From contig JAHLKD010000002.1 of the NCBI GenBank assembly GCA_025526935.1, positions 847,001 to 911,000 on the forward strand: DNA of 64,000 nucleotides. The letters are read 5' to 3'. Each line of letters starts with the position of its first letter. Within the stretch, counting starts at the first letter, position 1. The position numbers and the translations under genes were made by a program. The stretch is from Cladochytrium replicatum. Lineage: Eukaryota; Chytridiomycota; Chytridiomycetes; Cladochytriales; Cladochytriaceae. Below the pieces are notes generated by a model. It did not search any database. It was not told the origin of the DNA and worked only from the letters and a program-made list of their open reading frames with translations. Below, piece after piece: positions 36,299 through 47,957 of the stretch.

Positions 36299-36380
36299 AA
36301 GTGGTTGCATTTATTTCTTCGAAAGTGAGCGGTCCGTTTTAAGAAGTGGTTGCATTTATTTCTTCGAAAGTGAGCGGTCC
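36281..36380 (+). repeat. 45-bp tandem duplication
   Basis: A 45-bp unit starting TGAGCGGTCCGTTTTAAGAA occurs at 36281 and 36326, with the first bases of a third at 36371. The two full units look identical, so the duplication is recent. It starts in the last codons of the glycosyltransferase relic and ends shortly before RRP42. Confidence 0.9.
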
Positions 36381-36466
36381 TGTTTTCCGATGCCCTGTAC
36401 TGTTTTTACAAAATATGAAATTAATGCTTTTCTGGTTAGTGATCCTTCGTGGCGCTGTCCCAAGAA

Positions 36467-37547
36467 ATGTCGTTCCACGCGCTTTCGCCTTCCGAAATCG
36501 ACTACATCCGACAGGGAGTCGCTGCAGACTTGCGTGCCGACGGGCGGGCGAGACTCGATAGGCGGAGAGTGAGAATAGAAACGGGACTGGTGTCGCAGGC
36601 ATCAGGGAGCTGTCTGTGCGTCGTAGACGGGGGAACATGCGTGCTTGTTGGAGTTAAAGCTGAGGTCGGGAGCGTGGATCCGTCTTTGAGCGAAGAAGAT
36701 AAGGGGGTTAAAGCGGGCGGAGAAGGTGGGGAAGGTGGGATTGTCGGTGGTGGGGAGGGCGGCGAGGATGTAATGCGAGATCGGAACGTGGGACGGATCG
36801 TGTGTCATGTAGACTGGTGAGATTATAAGAAACGTATTTGGTGCAAACAATCGAATGACTTTTCCCAATTTCCAAAGCTCCCCGTCGGCGCTGAGGGCGC
36901 TTTCGGCGAGGGAGCAGACGTCGCTGTCGCACAGCTATTCGCAACTTTTAACGCGACTGCTCAACAACGCACAATCGTCGGGGATCGATCTCCGATCGCT
37001 CTGCATCATTCCCGGATCGACGTGCTGGGTTTTGAATGTGGATGTGCTGGTACTGGATTACGGTGGGAACCTGTTGGATGCGATCGGGATCGCGGTGCGC
37101 GGGGCGCTGATGAACACGCGGTTGGCAAAGACCAAAGTCGAGGAGCTGGATGGGGAGGTGGAGTTTGACATTGCGGAAGAGGAGACGGAGCGGGTAGCAG
37201 GTGCCAAGGATGTGCCGGTGATTGTGACGGTTACAAAGGTGAGAGATTCGTATGGGATCATCCGATTGGTTTTAATGGGGTTTCACTAGATTGGAACAAG
37301 ATTTGTTGCGGACGCGAGTCCGCTTGAAGAGCTCAGTGCGTCGAGCCGGGTGTTTGTAGCTGTGAACCGCGAGGGGCAGATCAGCGGCGTGCAAAAGTCT
37401 GGTGAGGGCGGGATCAAGCCTGGGCAGGTTGCGGAGATGATCTCGACGGCGCGGGAGATTGGGGTTGAGATGGTACGGCTGATGGATGGGATTGTTTCGC
37501 TGCAGGAGCGAAGAGAAGGGGAGCAGAAAGTGGGATTCAGTTGGTGA
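36467..37547 (+). CDS. RRP42: Exosome complex component RRP42 (EXOSC7)
   Basis: RNase PH-like subunit of the six-membered exosome ring, which feeds RNA to the exosome nucleases in nucleus and cytosol; RRP42 pairs with RRP41. The start MSFHALSPSEIDYIRQGVA is typical. It is followed by DLRADGRARLDRRRVRIETG, CLCVVDGGTCVLVGVKAEVG, a Gly-rich insert (GGEGGEGGIVGGGEGGEDV), then SYSQLLTRLLNNAQSSGIDL, DVLVLDYGGNLLDAIGIAVR and a C-terminal block IKPGQVAEMISTAREIGVEM. Introns are inferred at about 36818-36878 and 37239-37292. The ATG at 36467 is preferred over the in-frame upstream codons because it gives the family's usual N-terminus. Eukaryotic RRP42 is non-catalytic, and no phosphorolytic motif is expected here. 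Confidence 0.93.
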
Positions 37548-37690
37548 CGAATTAGAAAATAAGAAAACTTTGAAGTGAACAGTTCATTGATTGTGTGAAT
37601 GAATCATTAAGGTGTCACAAGCCACGTGTTCCCGAAACACGACGCGGTTGCGCTTACATTTGTAGAACCGCACGAACACAACACACAGCA

Positions 37691-40600
37691 ATGACTTTTG
37701 GACCGGACCTCTGGGTACGCCGACCTTGTTGCTGCAAGGATATGGATGCAATCACCTCTTTTTCCAATCTATCACTCCCCAACCCCACTCAATTCCATAA
37801 TATTGTTGAATGTCCTTTCTTCTGTGTGGGTAACTCAAACTAATACTTTTGCAGGATCAATGGCGCACGGTCGAAGACTACTCCCGCAGTGGATGCGAGT
37901 CTCTAGAGAAACTAAGTGACTTTGTGCGCAAGCGCGCGGAGATCGAGCATGAGTACGGCAAGGCCCTCGGGAGGCTGGCGAAGCGGTACAGGGACGACCT
38001 GAATCGCAAGGTGCCTTCGGATCGGGCGTCTTTTACAAAAGCAGTGCAATCCAGGTTGGGGAGCACTGTAGCGATGCTCATGATGCATATTTTCTCACCG
38101 ATTTTGTTCGGTAGCTCGAGTGGGCAGGCGTGGTTGCAGCTATTGATTCAAACTGAAGCGGTTGCAACGGCTCGGTTGGATGCCTCGGAGAAGATGGAGA
38201 AGGATTTGGGAAAGTCGATCCGCGAACAGACTGTGAAAAACTACGACAACAACAAGGAGGTGTGTTTGAGCACAGAGATTTGAAAAGACAATGGCAATGT
38301 TCAATGCATATTGTGAGCAGATATTCTCTGAGATTCGGAAAGAGATCGGAGACTTGAAACGTGCGGTGGACCATCTTGATAAGGTAGAGAATCGGAAAAA
38401 CGGAGAAAAAGTCTAATAACATATCCCATATACGTTCGAATTAGCTTCGAGTAAAGTACGAACAGGCATCGAAAGACCGCGACGCCGCACGGGAAGCATA
38501 CGAGAAAGTCAAAGCTGACAAAAAGGCCACCAAGCTCGAAGAAGACAAGGTAATCTAACCCGTGATTCTAATCCGAAAAACATTGGCCGATGAATATCTT
38601 TCCAAGATGAAGCAGGATGCGGAAAAGAAGGCTGCGCTTGCACTAGCGGCTATGGAAGAGTACACACAAACAATGGGTGCGTATAGATCCGAGTTTCTAT
38701 GTGATGCGTGTTTCGAAATGCTGACTATCCCCGTTCCAAGTCGAGACGAACTCAAAGAAGAACGACCACTACACCCGAATCCTCCCCGAACTGCTCGACG
38801 TATGTTTTAGAGCCGGATAGTCTAGAGAACGAACCCTCCCCTATAACTTCATTGTCCTCACCCTCTCTTATTTATTGTTACAGAGGGCACAGAAGGCGGA
38901 CGAGAATGACAGGATACAGTACACGAAAGCAACTATGAGCCAGCTCGCGCAGATTCTTACCGCAGTCGTCCCTATCGAGCAAGGCGCATGCGAGTCGATG
39001 TCGAGCACGTTCAGCACGATCAACCCGCAGTACGACTCTGATCTCTTTGTAAAGCTCATACGCACGGGCGAAACGCTCACGGTCCCGGGCGACTACAAGT
39101 TTGAAGAGAAAGCCGTATGTGACTTGAAAACCCATAATGGGATGATTTCTTCGACTCAAAATTTCTTCCTTACACAGCTCTCGAATGTGATCTCGCCGAA
39201 ACGCATGTCTGCGTTCGCAAAGACGATGACCCGGTCTCCGGTGAAAGCAGACAAGGTGTGGGAATCTGTTTCCTTTTCCTTTGATTTGGATGGCGTTCGG
39301 TCCGCCATGTCGTTGCTGGGTCCCGGTAACTCAACTAGATACTCCCACCGTTTGCATGTTCGGAATGACTTTGGATCGACCACGGCGGCAACAATGAAGG
39401 GGTCGGAAGAGCATTTGGAAGATTCGATCATTGCGCTTGGGCAGACGAGCAAGGCGAAACGAAAGTCGGTGGAGAGGATCAAGGCGCTCGAGAAGGATCT
39501 GGCGGAACTCGAAAAGAAGATCCATGGGATCGAGTCCATGAAGGCTGCCAACTCCACCAAGGTGAGAGAAGCTGGCGCGAAGCGCAAATTAGTAATCTTT
39601 TTCTCCGTTTCACTTTTCACCTTTTCACCGCGCGGTAATCAACTTTTTCCCATCTCGTTTTTTTCACCTTCGGGTGGTTTTTATTCCTTTTCTTTCAATT
39701 TCTTTTTTCCATCTTCGCTACGGAGTGATCATCTTTCTCTAACAGTGCTTCGCGCTGTTTTTTCCGTTTCTTGTTCTTTGTCTCCACCGCTTCGTTGATC
39801 TTGTTTCTCCGTGTTCTTTTCTTTCTCACCGCTACGCGATGATCTTTTTTCCTGAACAGAACTTCCTGCTGTTCTTCCTTTCTCTTCTTATTCTTTTTGC
39901 ACTGCTTCGCGGTGATCTCGTTCTCTCTTTCTCCTTTCTTCACTGCTCCGTGGTGATTCTCTTCGTTCCTCTACTAATCATAATATCTTCATTCTCACTA
40001 CTGTAGCCCGAGAGCGAGCGCGAGAGGACATATCAGACACTGGAAGAGCAGCGACGCAACATTGAGGAGAAGCGGGACGCAGTTCTGTACAAGCGGTACA
40101 AGCTGCAGTGCTTTATAGCCCAGATGGACGGTACACCGTCACCGCAGCTCCCGGCCTCTCTCGAAGAGCGAGCACTAGAGCGACAGTTTGGGACGACTGG
40201 CACACAGCGAGGTGTTGTGAGCACGTTTTCGTCGACGCATGTTCCGTTGAGCCGCAGGGGTACTGCTGACACAGCACGATCGTTTGGAGGGAGCGACGAG
40301 GAAGTAGGGGAGAGGTTCCATAGCACAGCATCGAGCGAGGAAGATATCAAGAGGAAACCGAGCATGGTTCCGACGGTTGAGGAAGAAGAGAGCGGTGGAG
40401 GGAAAGTGTTGAGCAGGATGAGTTCGGTGCGTGGGAAAGCGCTTCCCCCTCCGCCGATTGCGACTGGATCGTCGTCGTCGCTGAGGGATGTGATTGGACG
40501 AGGGAGAGCGCTGTACGACTTTGATGCGCAGCCTGACTCCGAAGAGATTGCGTTCAAGGCGGGCGACGTTTTGGACATCTTGGAGAAGCTCGACGATGGG

Positions 40601-40790
40601 TAAGTATCAAGAGAAAAAGAGATGAGTTTGTTCTGATTACTATCAATTGTTTTAGATGGTGGAAAGCACGAGCACGAACGTCGAGTGGCAAGCGTCGCGA
40701 AGGATTTGTACCTGGGTGAGTGACGAGTGAATGATCATGAAAATAGCTCTACTAATGATCAATATTAGCAACTATCTCGAGGAGGTTTAA
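37691..40790 (+). CDS. F-BAR and SH3 domain protein
   Basis: Membrane-curving adaptor that links the plasma membrane to actin at endocytic or division sites, with the architecture of yeast Bzz1/Hof1-like and syndapin/FNBP1-type proteins. The tiny first exon (MTFGPDLW) is followed by the FCH block (LEKLSDFVRKRAEIEHEYGK, LGRLAKRYRDDL). Long helices of the F-BAR domain come next (RKEIGDLKRAVDHLDK, RDAAREAYEKVKADKKATK, YTKATMSQLAQILTAVVP). A coiled coil follows (LAELEKKIHGIESMKAANS and, after a 445-nt intron, ERTYQTLEEQRRNIEEKRD). After a Ser-rich linker the protein ends in a single SH3 domain (ALYDFDAQPDSEEIAFKAGD, WWKARA, GFVPGNYLEEV). Intron 39562-40006 is several times longer than its neighbours and holds repeated hairpins (separate entry). 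The stop is at 40788-40790. Confidence 0.9.
39562..40006 (+). repeat. Intron with an array of short hairpins in pyrimidine-rich spacers
   Basis: The intron (donor GTGAGA, acceptor CTGTAG) is made of T/C-rich spacers carrying small inverted repeats at 39626 (CACCGCGCGGTAA), 39665 (CACCTTCGGGTGG), 39741 (AACAGTGCTTCGCGCTGTT), 39827 (CACCGCTACGCGATG), 39854 (GAACAG..CTGTTC), 39900 (CACTGCTTCGCGGTG) and 39941 (CACTGCTCCGTGGTG), with a weaker one at 39785. Several share the pattern CACYGC-loop-GYGGTG followed by AT(C/T). Two copies at 39741 and 39900 have TTC loops closed by GC pairs, and the one at 39665 forms a TTCG tetraloop. Stems are kept while sequence varies. Confidence 0.75.
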
Positions 40791-41062
40791 TCATATTAGT
40801 AACAACGCTCAACTAGTTCATAAATTCATTGTCAATTCACAATAACTGCTATTAATTAGTAGTATTATCGGAATGACCCATTAATGCACTTTGACCATCT
40901 ATCACAAACGAATGGAACCCTGTTTACCAAATCATAATCCGTTGTTTGAATCGAATCGAACGAAGTCACTATCCACAGATGCCTTCTGACATCAACCCCC
41001 AAAAAAGACGATAACTCGTCGTCGTCTTTGACTGCAAACACCTCCTCAAAACGTTACAGGCT
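40791..41062. other. Short intergenic stretch
   Basis: AT-rich sequence downstream of the F-BAR gene. No coding signal or RNA gene is seen. Confidence 0.4.
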
Positions 41063-41462
41063 ATGTCATTCCATCCCTATTTTCGTATCACACCCGCCCG
41101 TTTGGGTGCTAGCTTCAACAGCCGCAAACATCCACTCAAAACCATCGGTATATTTAGAGTGCACTTAGTCACATTCATCTGACCTTTCCACAGGCCTCTT
41201 CTTGGTCGTCCTCAACTGTGTCGGTCACTGCGCTGAAGACAAATTCTTCTCGGACCTGGAGAAATCGACGGTCTCGATTGTCTCGTGGAAATATTACTAC
41301 TTTATGACACGAGACTGACCCTTCTTCATCCAGAAAACTTGGTGAATCACTCGACGACTTGGAGTACGAGGCGAGACTCGAAGATTTTCTCCGAGAAATC
41401 TTCGTCAACGACAGCTTCACCTATCGATATCGCTAATGCTAGAACTGCGTCTATCCTGTAAC
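41063..41462 (+). CDS. Possible small gene, hypothetical
   Basis: Weakly supported. An ATG at 41063 opens MSFHPYFRITPARLGASF and meets a GTATAT donor near 41148, with an acceptor (TTTCCACAG) at 41195. Two different reading frames are open after it. One gives a hydrophobic-acidic peptide (LFLVVLNCVGHCAEDKFFSD). The other is Ser/Thr/Arg-rich and runs through a second possible intron to a stop near 41460. A minus-strand frame (41175-41420) is open as well. No family is recognised, and the locus could equally be non-coding. Confidence 0.22.
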
Positions 41463-41692
41463 CTCTCCCCAGAATCAAACACCATCAACGACACACAGGT
41501 CCAAAGGGAAGGCCGCCAGACTCAGGCACAGATGTAACAACCCATTCGAGAATACTTTTTTTTGTGATGCTTCTCTGCTACATATCTATTATGATACAAT
41601 ACAAAAAAACGACCAAACCCTCTAATGATGCAATAGTTATCTGCCAAAATATGTCCAAAATAAACAAAAAAACGTTCTCAGAGTCGCTCCAG

Positions 41693-41764
41693 TCGTTATG
41701 GACTGGAAGGTCCGCCTCCGCTCGCTCGAGTCGTTATGGATCGGAAGGTCCGCCTCCGCTCGTT
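41693..41764 (+). repeat. 37-bp tandem duplication over the DHHC gene's stop codon
   Basis: The block GTCGTTATGGA(CT/TC)GGAAGGTCCGCCTCCGCTCG occurs twice in tandem. On the minus strand it carries the last codons (GGGPSDP) and TAA of the DHHC gene. The second copy lies just beyond the stop and repeats both the codons and the TAA with a two-base difference. Confidence 0.8.
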
Positions 41765-43674
41765 GTCGTCGATGACCGGCTCCGGATCCCAAGCCCGCTC
41801 CCTTCACCCACCTTCCCATCCATTTCCAGATCCTCCATGGTCACCCACGTCTCCGGAATTGCTCCCGCAATCTTCCCCCTCGCAGACGGTGATCCCGTCA
41901 TTCCCATCTCAATCTCTTCTCCTATTCCAGGACCTCTCGCCTTCCCTCGAAGATAAATCACGCCTTTCTCGCCCTCCTGCTCAAGCCGTGGGTCTGTGCC
42001 CCGCCATCGTGCGCGCAGCGCAAGCAGAACGGAAAGATTCGGTACGCCGACGCGGAGATGCGGGCTGTGCGTTGAGGGTGGGGCGAGTCCGTTCGAACGA
42101 AGCTGGAGGGAGGGGTAGTCCTCGTACGTGTTGTTTTTGCGAGCGTCGTCGGCGTCGAGGTATTCCATCGTCGTCAGCGATAGAATTCCCAGCTTTATGT
42201 GGAAGGCGAGGAGGGGCCATACGCATGCTGCTGCGACGGCTGTGAGGACTGCATACAAAAACAATAGAGTGACGATCGCCATCTGGGCGTATTCGGGCCG
42301 CATTTCCGAAGTCATTGGCATCATCCTCGAGACTGCAAACACAGAAAAACAATAATAAGTTTAGCATTGGTTGGAGTTCCTTGGTCGATCGAATCCCACC
42401 TGCATCGTTGAAAACCGTTCGATCGAGAAAGTACATTGCAAAATCGTACAGCGCGATCCCCGAAAACGTCGGCGTCGTAAGTCCAGCGACTACCAACGTC
42501 ACAAAGAACGAGCGGTAATTCGCTGATCCAATGCATGTTGACAGGAACGCACAGTGGTGGTCGTAGTTTGCAACACACTTGTTACAGGGCTAGAAAACCA
42601 GAAAATTAGCTTTGCGATGAATACTACAATTGATGTGCGTAACTACCTTGCAGTGTTTGGTGCCGGCGGATACTTTGACGTTGCAGATGTTGCATACACA
42701 TGTCGTCTCGTCGATCACGGACACACCGGCGACCTTGACGTACTCTGCGTTGCGAGGCTGGTGTGCATCCTTCACGGCTTTGTCCTGCGGGTCCACGAGC
42801 GTGGTGTACCCGACCGCGATGAGGTACACTGCCGAGAGCACTGCACCACTGACTGTCGTTCCAGTTATACCGACGCTGCTGAAAAAGTATCGGATCACGG
42901 TAAAGTAGCCCACAATGACCAGCACCGCTGTGATCCATGTTCCAATCATCAGAACTAGTACGGGCGACTTTTAAGAAAACAAAGTTGAAAGGGGGTTCCT
43001 CGGTGCAACTCACTGTGGTAGGGCAAGCTGAAACCGTTCTTTCTGTACCAAACGTTGAATAACCTGGGCTCGAAAGCGTCTGAACTGAAGAACTGGTCGT
43101 GCGAAAATATCACCCAGGACGGTCTAAACACCCCGTCGCCAACCACAGTACTGAGATCCCCGGAACCTCTCCTTTTCTTTCGAGGCTTTGGGATCAGTTT
43201 CGGGACCCAGCCTTGGTTATTCTGCACTTCGACCTTGTTGCACGACACCAGCGCCAGGATAAATTTGGCAAACGACGCAATAGGGGGGTCATGATATTCT
43301 ACACCTTCGCTTTCTGGGACGGGAGGCGGGACAGTGAGTGGGAGGAGTGGGGCCGAGTGCTTTTGGGGCGTGTGCGCCACCGGTGTGGTTGTGCCGGAGG
43401 GGGGCGATAGGTGCGGCTTTGGGGGTGAGTTGGAGGTCGAGGAGAAGCTGGAGGAAGAGCGGGAGGCCATGGCTGTGCTGCCGGAGATGTGCGACGAGAT
43501 GGTCGAGTAAGTTGTGAGGGGAGAAGGCGGGACGGAGGGGAATGAGGGGGTCTGGCGGATGCTGGGAGAATCTGTGGCAGCGGGAGGCCATGGCATGTTT
43601 CGAGCGGCGGGAGTCGCTGGCGGCGGTCGTGGTTCGCTGGGCAGCGTGGGGTCGCTAGACGGAGGAGAATCCAT
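41734..43674 (-). CDS. DHHC-type palmitoyltransferase
   Basis: Integral membrane protein S-acyltransferase. A long Pro/Ser-rich cytosolic N-terminus (MDSPPSSDPTLPSEPRP...) precedes a conserved juxtamembrane block (FSHDQFFSSDAFEPRLFNVW, YRKNGFSLPYHSE). Two membrane helices follow (MIGTWITAVLVIVGYFTVI, VSGAVLSAVYLIAVGYTTLV). The Cys-rich DHHC domain is CNICNVKVSAGTKHCK, spliced to PCNKCVANYDHHC and then AFLSTCIGSANYRSFFV, with the catalytic Cys in YDHHC. Two further helices are near 42430-42500 and 42220-42300. The C-terminal tail is long and disordered. Introns are inferred near 42954-43005, 42590-42645 and 42340-42400. All zinc-binding positions of the family are present. It could correspond to fungal Pfa/Akr-unrelated ZDHHC enzymes, but the substrate cannot be told. 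Confidence 0.9.
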
Positions 43675-43805
43675 ACTGGATTTGAAAACAAATAGAATCG
43701 AAAATAGTAAAAAAGTTGAAAAAAACAAAGTAGTGTCGAATAGTGTTTGTGTGTAGCATATCATCATCTTCATCATCTCTACATTCCTAATGTCACCAAA
43801 TCACT

Positions 43806-46800
43806 TCACGGCGACGACACAAACCGCCGTCTCTTCTCATTCCAGTCCGTCGCCCGCAAACTCCGCCGCAAATCCTCAGGTAAACACTCCAAAAGCACCT
43901 CCATTTGCTTGCGGATCCCATCGTACTGCTCTGCGGTCGGCATGACTACTACTGGATTGCTCACTCCACCACCCACAAGGTTGCCGCTGCTACTGCTCGT
44001 AATCCCCATGCTCGATACAAATGGGAACTCTCCTCGGTTTCCAGACATCAGAGAGGACTTTTGCACACAGTCCTCAGTAACTCTGATCGATGGAAATTCA
44101 TCTGTGGCATCGATTGCAGAGGATGACCCACCACTGTCCCCTCTCTTATAGAATGGATCTGCATACCGTACATTGTCGCCATCAACTATAAAGAAAGTCT
44201 GGTATGTATTCTAAATACGATGTGCATGAAATCGTGGATACTCCTTTCCAGTGGGGTTGCAACCTACCAACTCGTCTCGGAGCCTGAGGAGAAGATCGAC
44301 GCATTCAACTTCCCCGCCAGGAATTTGAAGTCTTTCTTCGGTCCACTTTGGAATGTCGGCTGTACACATCACCTGAAGGTATTGCCGTCTCCATTCCCGA
44401 TGTACGTCCTCGGTCCTTGCTTGGAGCCAAGACGAGAAATTCGGTGATTTTAGGAAGAGTCGATACAACTCAGCTACGGGTCGTCGTGTGGCGACTGGAA
44501 GTGTGGGCACTGAATTGCAATCGTGTTAATCATTCATCCCCAGTTCTGATCTTCAAAGTTCGGCCCACCTGATTGCTCGATTATTGATTTGAGGAATGTT
44601 TCTTGCTTGAATGGTTTGATCTCCGGGCTGGTTCTCAACATGGACAGATTCCTGGCAAAATCGATTAGCCTCATCATTAAAAGTGTGATTATTTCGCCCA
44701 ACATGTTGATAGGGTTTCCAACAATTAGCCCTTCGAAATGCCGGTTCAATGGTTGTAAGAACCGTTCCGTGAGCTCTGTGAAATGACGCCGGATCGTGTT
44801 ATTCAATGCAGTTGCTAACCAGATTTGTAAGTTTCTCTAGAGTTCTGCAGAAAGAAATTGCTTTACCTGGCTGACCACGTATCGAGGCTTCCACGATTGA
44901 ACGGACGAACTTCTTGTCTCGTGCTAGAATTGGCTTGTACTTTGAATTGATGCTCTTTTCAAAATGGCGATTGTAAATCACACATTCAGCAATAATCGCT
45001 CCGCAAAATACCTCTATGACGGTGTCGGCTGCATCCACACCACTGTATCCTCGCTCACTCAGTGCGGATGGTTCACTGGTACTGCTCCGATTGCTGCTGA
45101 CTTTGCTTCTTTGTTGCAGTGACGGAGAGTTTCCAGCTGATGGCGGATTGGACGATTCTCCCGAAAAAATTCTACTAAGCGCACTTGACTGAGGCGACTG
45201 CGAGGGTGACGTTGAATTTGATACAGTTCTACTGTTGAATGGACTTGGGGAGATTCTATTCGGGAGTGCCATGGGATTGGATCTGGTGAACAGCATTAGT
45301 TCATGGGATCTGTGTAGACATCGGTTGGCACACTTGTCTTCGGAAATGAGTCCAAGTCTGCTGATAAATCCGCTTGGATCCCCATTTGTTGATCCGCTCC
45401 GCGCAACGGTGGGTAGTTCGACCACAACCGCCGATGACGATGAGGGTTGTCGTCCCAGAGTAAGTGAAGGTGGTTGTTGTCCGCGCTGTGACGAATCTTG
45501 GCGAAGCATTCTCGAAACTCGGATGACATGTGGCCAGTGCTCAAGTACTGAGTTGAACACTGGATTTGTGACACCAAGCACCATCGCAGCTGGTGGTGGC
45601 TAAAAATGTACAGTTATGAGCGATGGTTTAAAAGCATTGAGTCCGTCTCTCATACTCTCCCTCGAGTTGCGATTCGTTTGAAATCAGCATCTTGAATAGT
45701 GAAATACGGCCTAAAATCGCCACCAAACGGTATCTGTGATGATGTCAATGTTAAACTCTGTACTTCACATCAATACTTCCAGAGCTTACCGGCTTCACCA
45801 GCTCGACTAGCGCGATGACGGTGTCACTACACCCTTTAGGCGTATCGCTGACCACCAAAAGTGGCTCTCCAACGACCATATACTCCCAGCAAACCCACAT
45901 CAACTCTGGTGATCTCGAGAATAGCTCGTAGAATCGACCTGGAGACACTAGAGTCGGCGCGACGTACGTAAAAGACACAGACGGTGAGCGCAGGGGTGGA
46001 GACGGTGCGTTCGGCACCTCCAGCTTTAGCGCTGCAGATGTTGTTGGAAGTTGTCGAGGTCCCTCAAAAAGTTGAGGAAATCGATTGGAGTGGCCGAACG
46101 AGTAAGTTGACGTGCTACCCATAAATGAGAGTTCCAGATATGTGATGCCGTAAGTAGCATTCGGTGATGCAGAAGAAGGCACGGGAGGCCTGAAACAATA
46201 TAAAATCGTAAATGTCTTCCAATGGCCAATTTTGGGTCGGATGAATTACCATGCTTCTATGCAGAAAGCGGCTTCCTCTAGCAATGCCTTTGCCATTCCT
46301 CCGGGCATGCCATTGTCCTCTGGCTGCAGACCAGATGCGTCCTTTCGATCCTGAACAGACGCGTCCATGTACATTGGACCCAGTATTGAGAGGAGGTTCA
46401 TAAACAAGCCGTGCCATGGGTGCGGAGTGAGCATAACGAGCGATTTCTGGATGCTAGTCTCTCAGAATCGTATAAAATTTGAAGAGAATAGTCTCACTTG
46501 GAGAAATCCTCTGCGGATCTCCGCATCTCTTCTCTGACGAAAAAATACGTAGCCATACGTATATCCGTCTGTTTCTACAGGTAATCCATTTGATATCGAC
46601 GCTGTGGACAAAAACGTCCTAGGTGCAGGATCCGCCTCAGATGTGACTGAAAACACACTTTTCCTGGATCCTGATTCGGTTGAAGAGAGCTCTGGCACTT
46701 GACGAGAAGTGTAAAGCTTAGTTGTGAACTCGCCACTGCGCATTCGGAAAGAAAATGTGGTGTCTCCGGCATGAGAAGTTGAGTTTGAATCTGGGAACGC

Positions 46801-47582
46801 AGAAAACGATCTGCCCTTACAATTTAAAGGAGTTTGCATGCAATCAAAATTCACCCACATTGTACTTCGTTCCGCAGGAGAGAACTCAATCGGTGGGAAC
46901 ACATGCTCTAATGCTAGGTGAGATCCGTTGAGAAGCAAAATCAAATTCATTGCGCACTATGCGTACTCTGCCCGGCGTCAATATCGAAATTAGCAACGCA
47001 AAAGCAAAGAATCCATTGCCAGAATGCTCCAAGATCGAGACGATGCAATGAAGAGTCGGACGTTGGGGCGATGGGTGTCAATAACGGTGAGCGAGCTGGT
47101 CCCAGGAATGAGGATTTCCTGTTGGTTGCCCCGATTGGAGTATGAACGATCCCGTCCTCGCAAATATCCTCGTCATCATCGTCCAAGAGTGAAATAATTG
47201 ACGGACGATGCGCAATAAAGTGTGAAAATATCGACGATGCGTTTTCGTCTGAGATACTGGCTTCATCGATTTCGACATTGTCCACCTTCGCCCCTACCGC
47301 ATTTGCTTCATCTGCCCCAGCTTCACTTTTTCCCTCCACTTCTTCTTCAATTCCTCCTGAATTAAGCGTGTAGAACGTATATTGTGATGGCAGTGATGGT
47401 GATGAGACAGGTGCCGTCCTCAACCCAGAGGCAAACACGGTGCCAATCGTCCGTGAGCCGGTGGTCACATCAAAAGATCTGGCAGATTGAGCAAGAGGAT
47501 GCGTTCTTGAAAACGGAGACGCAGCCTGCGCGGTCTCGGCGCCGGGTTGAGCTGGCGGGGTTAGCTCGATTCCATTTTGCAT
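43806..47582 (-). CDS. DENN domain protein 6 (DENND6) homolog
   Basis: DENND6 proteins are exchange factors or regulators of Rab GTPases (Rab14 in animals) in endosomal recycling. The conserved run is clear in order: a DENN start FWQWILCFCVANFDIDAGQS, FPDSNSTSHAGDTTFSFRMR, TYGYVFFRQRRDAEIRRGFLQ, PWHGLFMNLLSILGPMY, SPELMWVCWEYMVVGEPLLV, SDTVIALVELVKPV, then VLGVTNPVFNSVLEHWPHVI. The C-terminal blocks are RHFTELTERFLQPLNRHFEG, AELYRLFLKSPNFSSWLQA and LECLPEDLRRSLRATDW. It differs from animal DENND6 by a long disordered N-terminal region (about 200 residues) and a Ser-rich insert between the uDENN/cDENN and dDENN parts (44890-45480). Many short introns are inferred. The ATG at 47582 (MQNGIELTPP) is taken as start; an upstream in-frame ATG at 47654 is possible. 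Confidence 0.9.
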
Positions 47583-47957
47583 TTTCAACCAACGCGCCCT
47601 TGAAGACTTTTCAAAACATGGCAGACGAGCCCAGCAGCAGATCACAGCGAACAAGAAGAAAACTGCAGTCGAACAGAAACGAGCACATTAGAATGATGCT
47701 ATGATGGACGTACTATCACGGTATCCCTTTGGTTTACGAATCACGATTGGCTGTGCGTTGTGATTCGTGGATTCGGTCCAGCGCTCATTCAGCAGCTTAC
47801 TCACCGACTTGAACTTCATTTCATTTTGCTGGTGATTAAAGGGAGTTTGGTCCGGCCGAATCTATACACACACGATCTTCGCTAGCGAACAACTGTTCTC
47901 TGATTGCATAGGGATGACCATCCGTCTTGTTTGGTGAGAGCCATCCGAGTTCATCAA

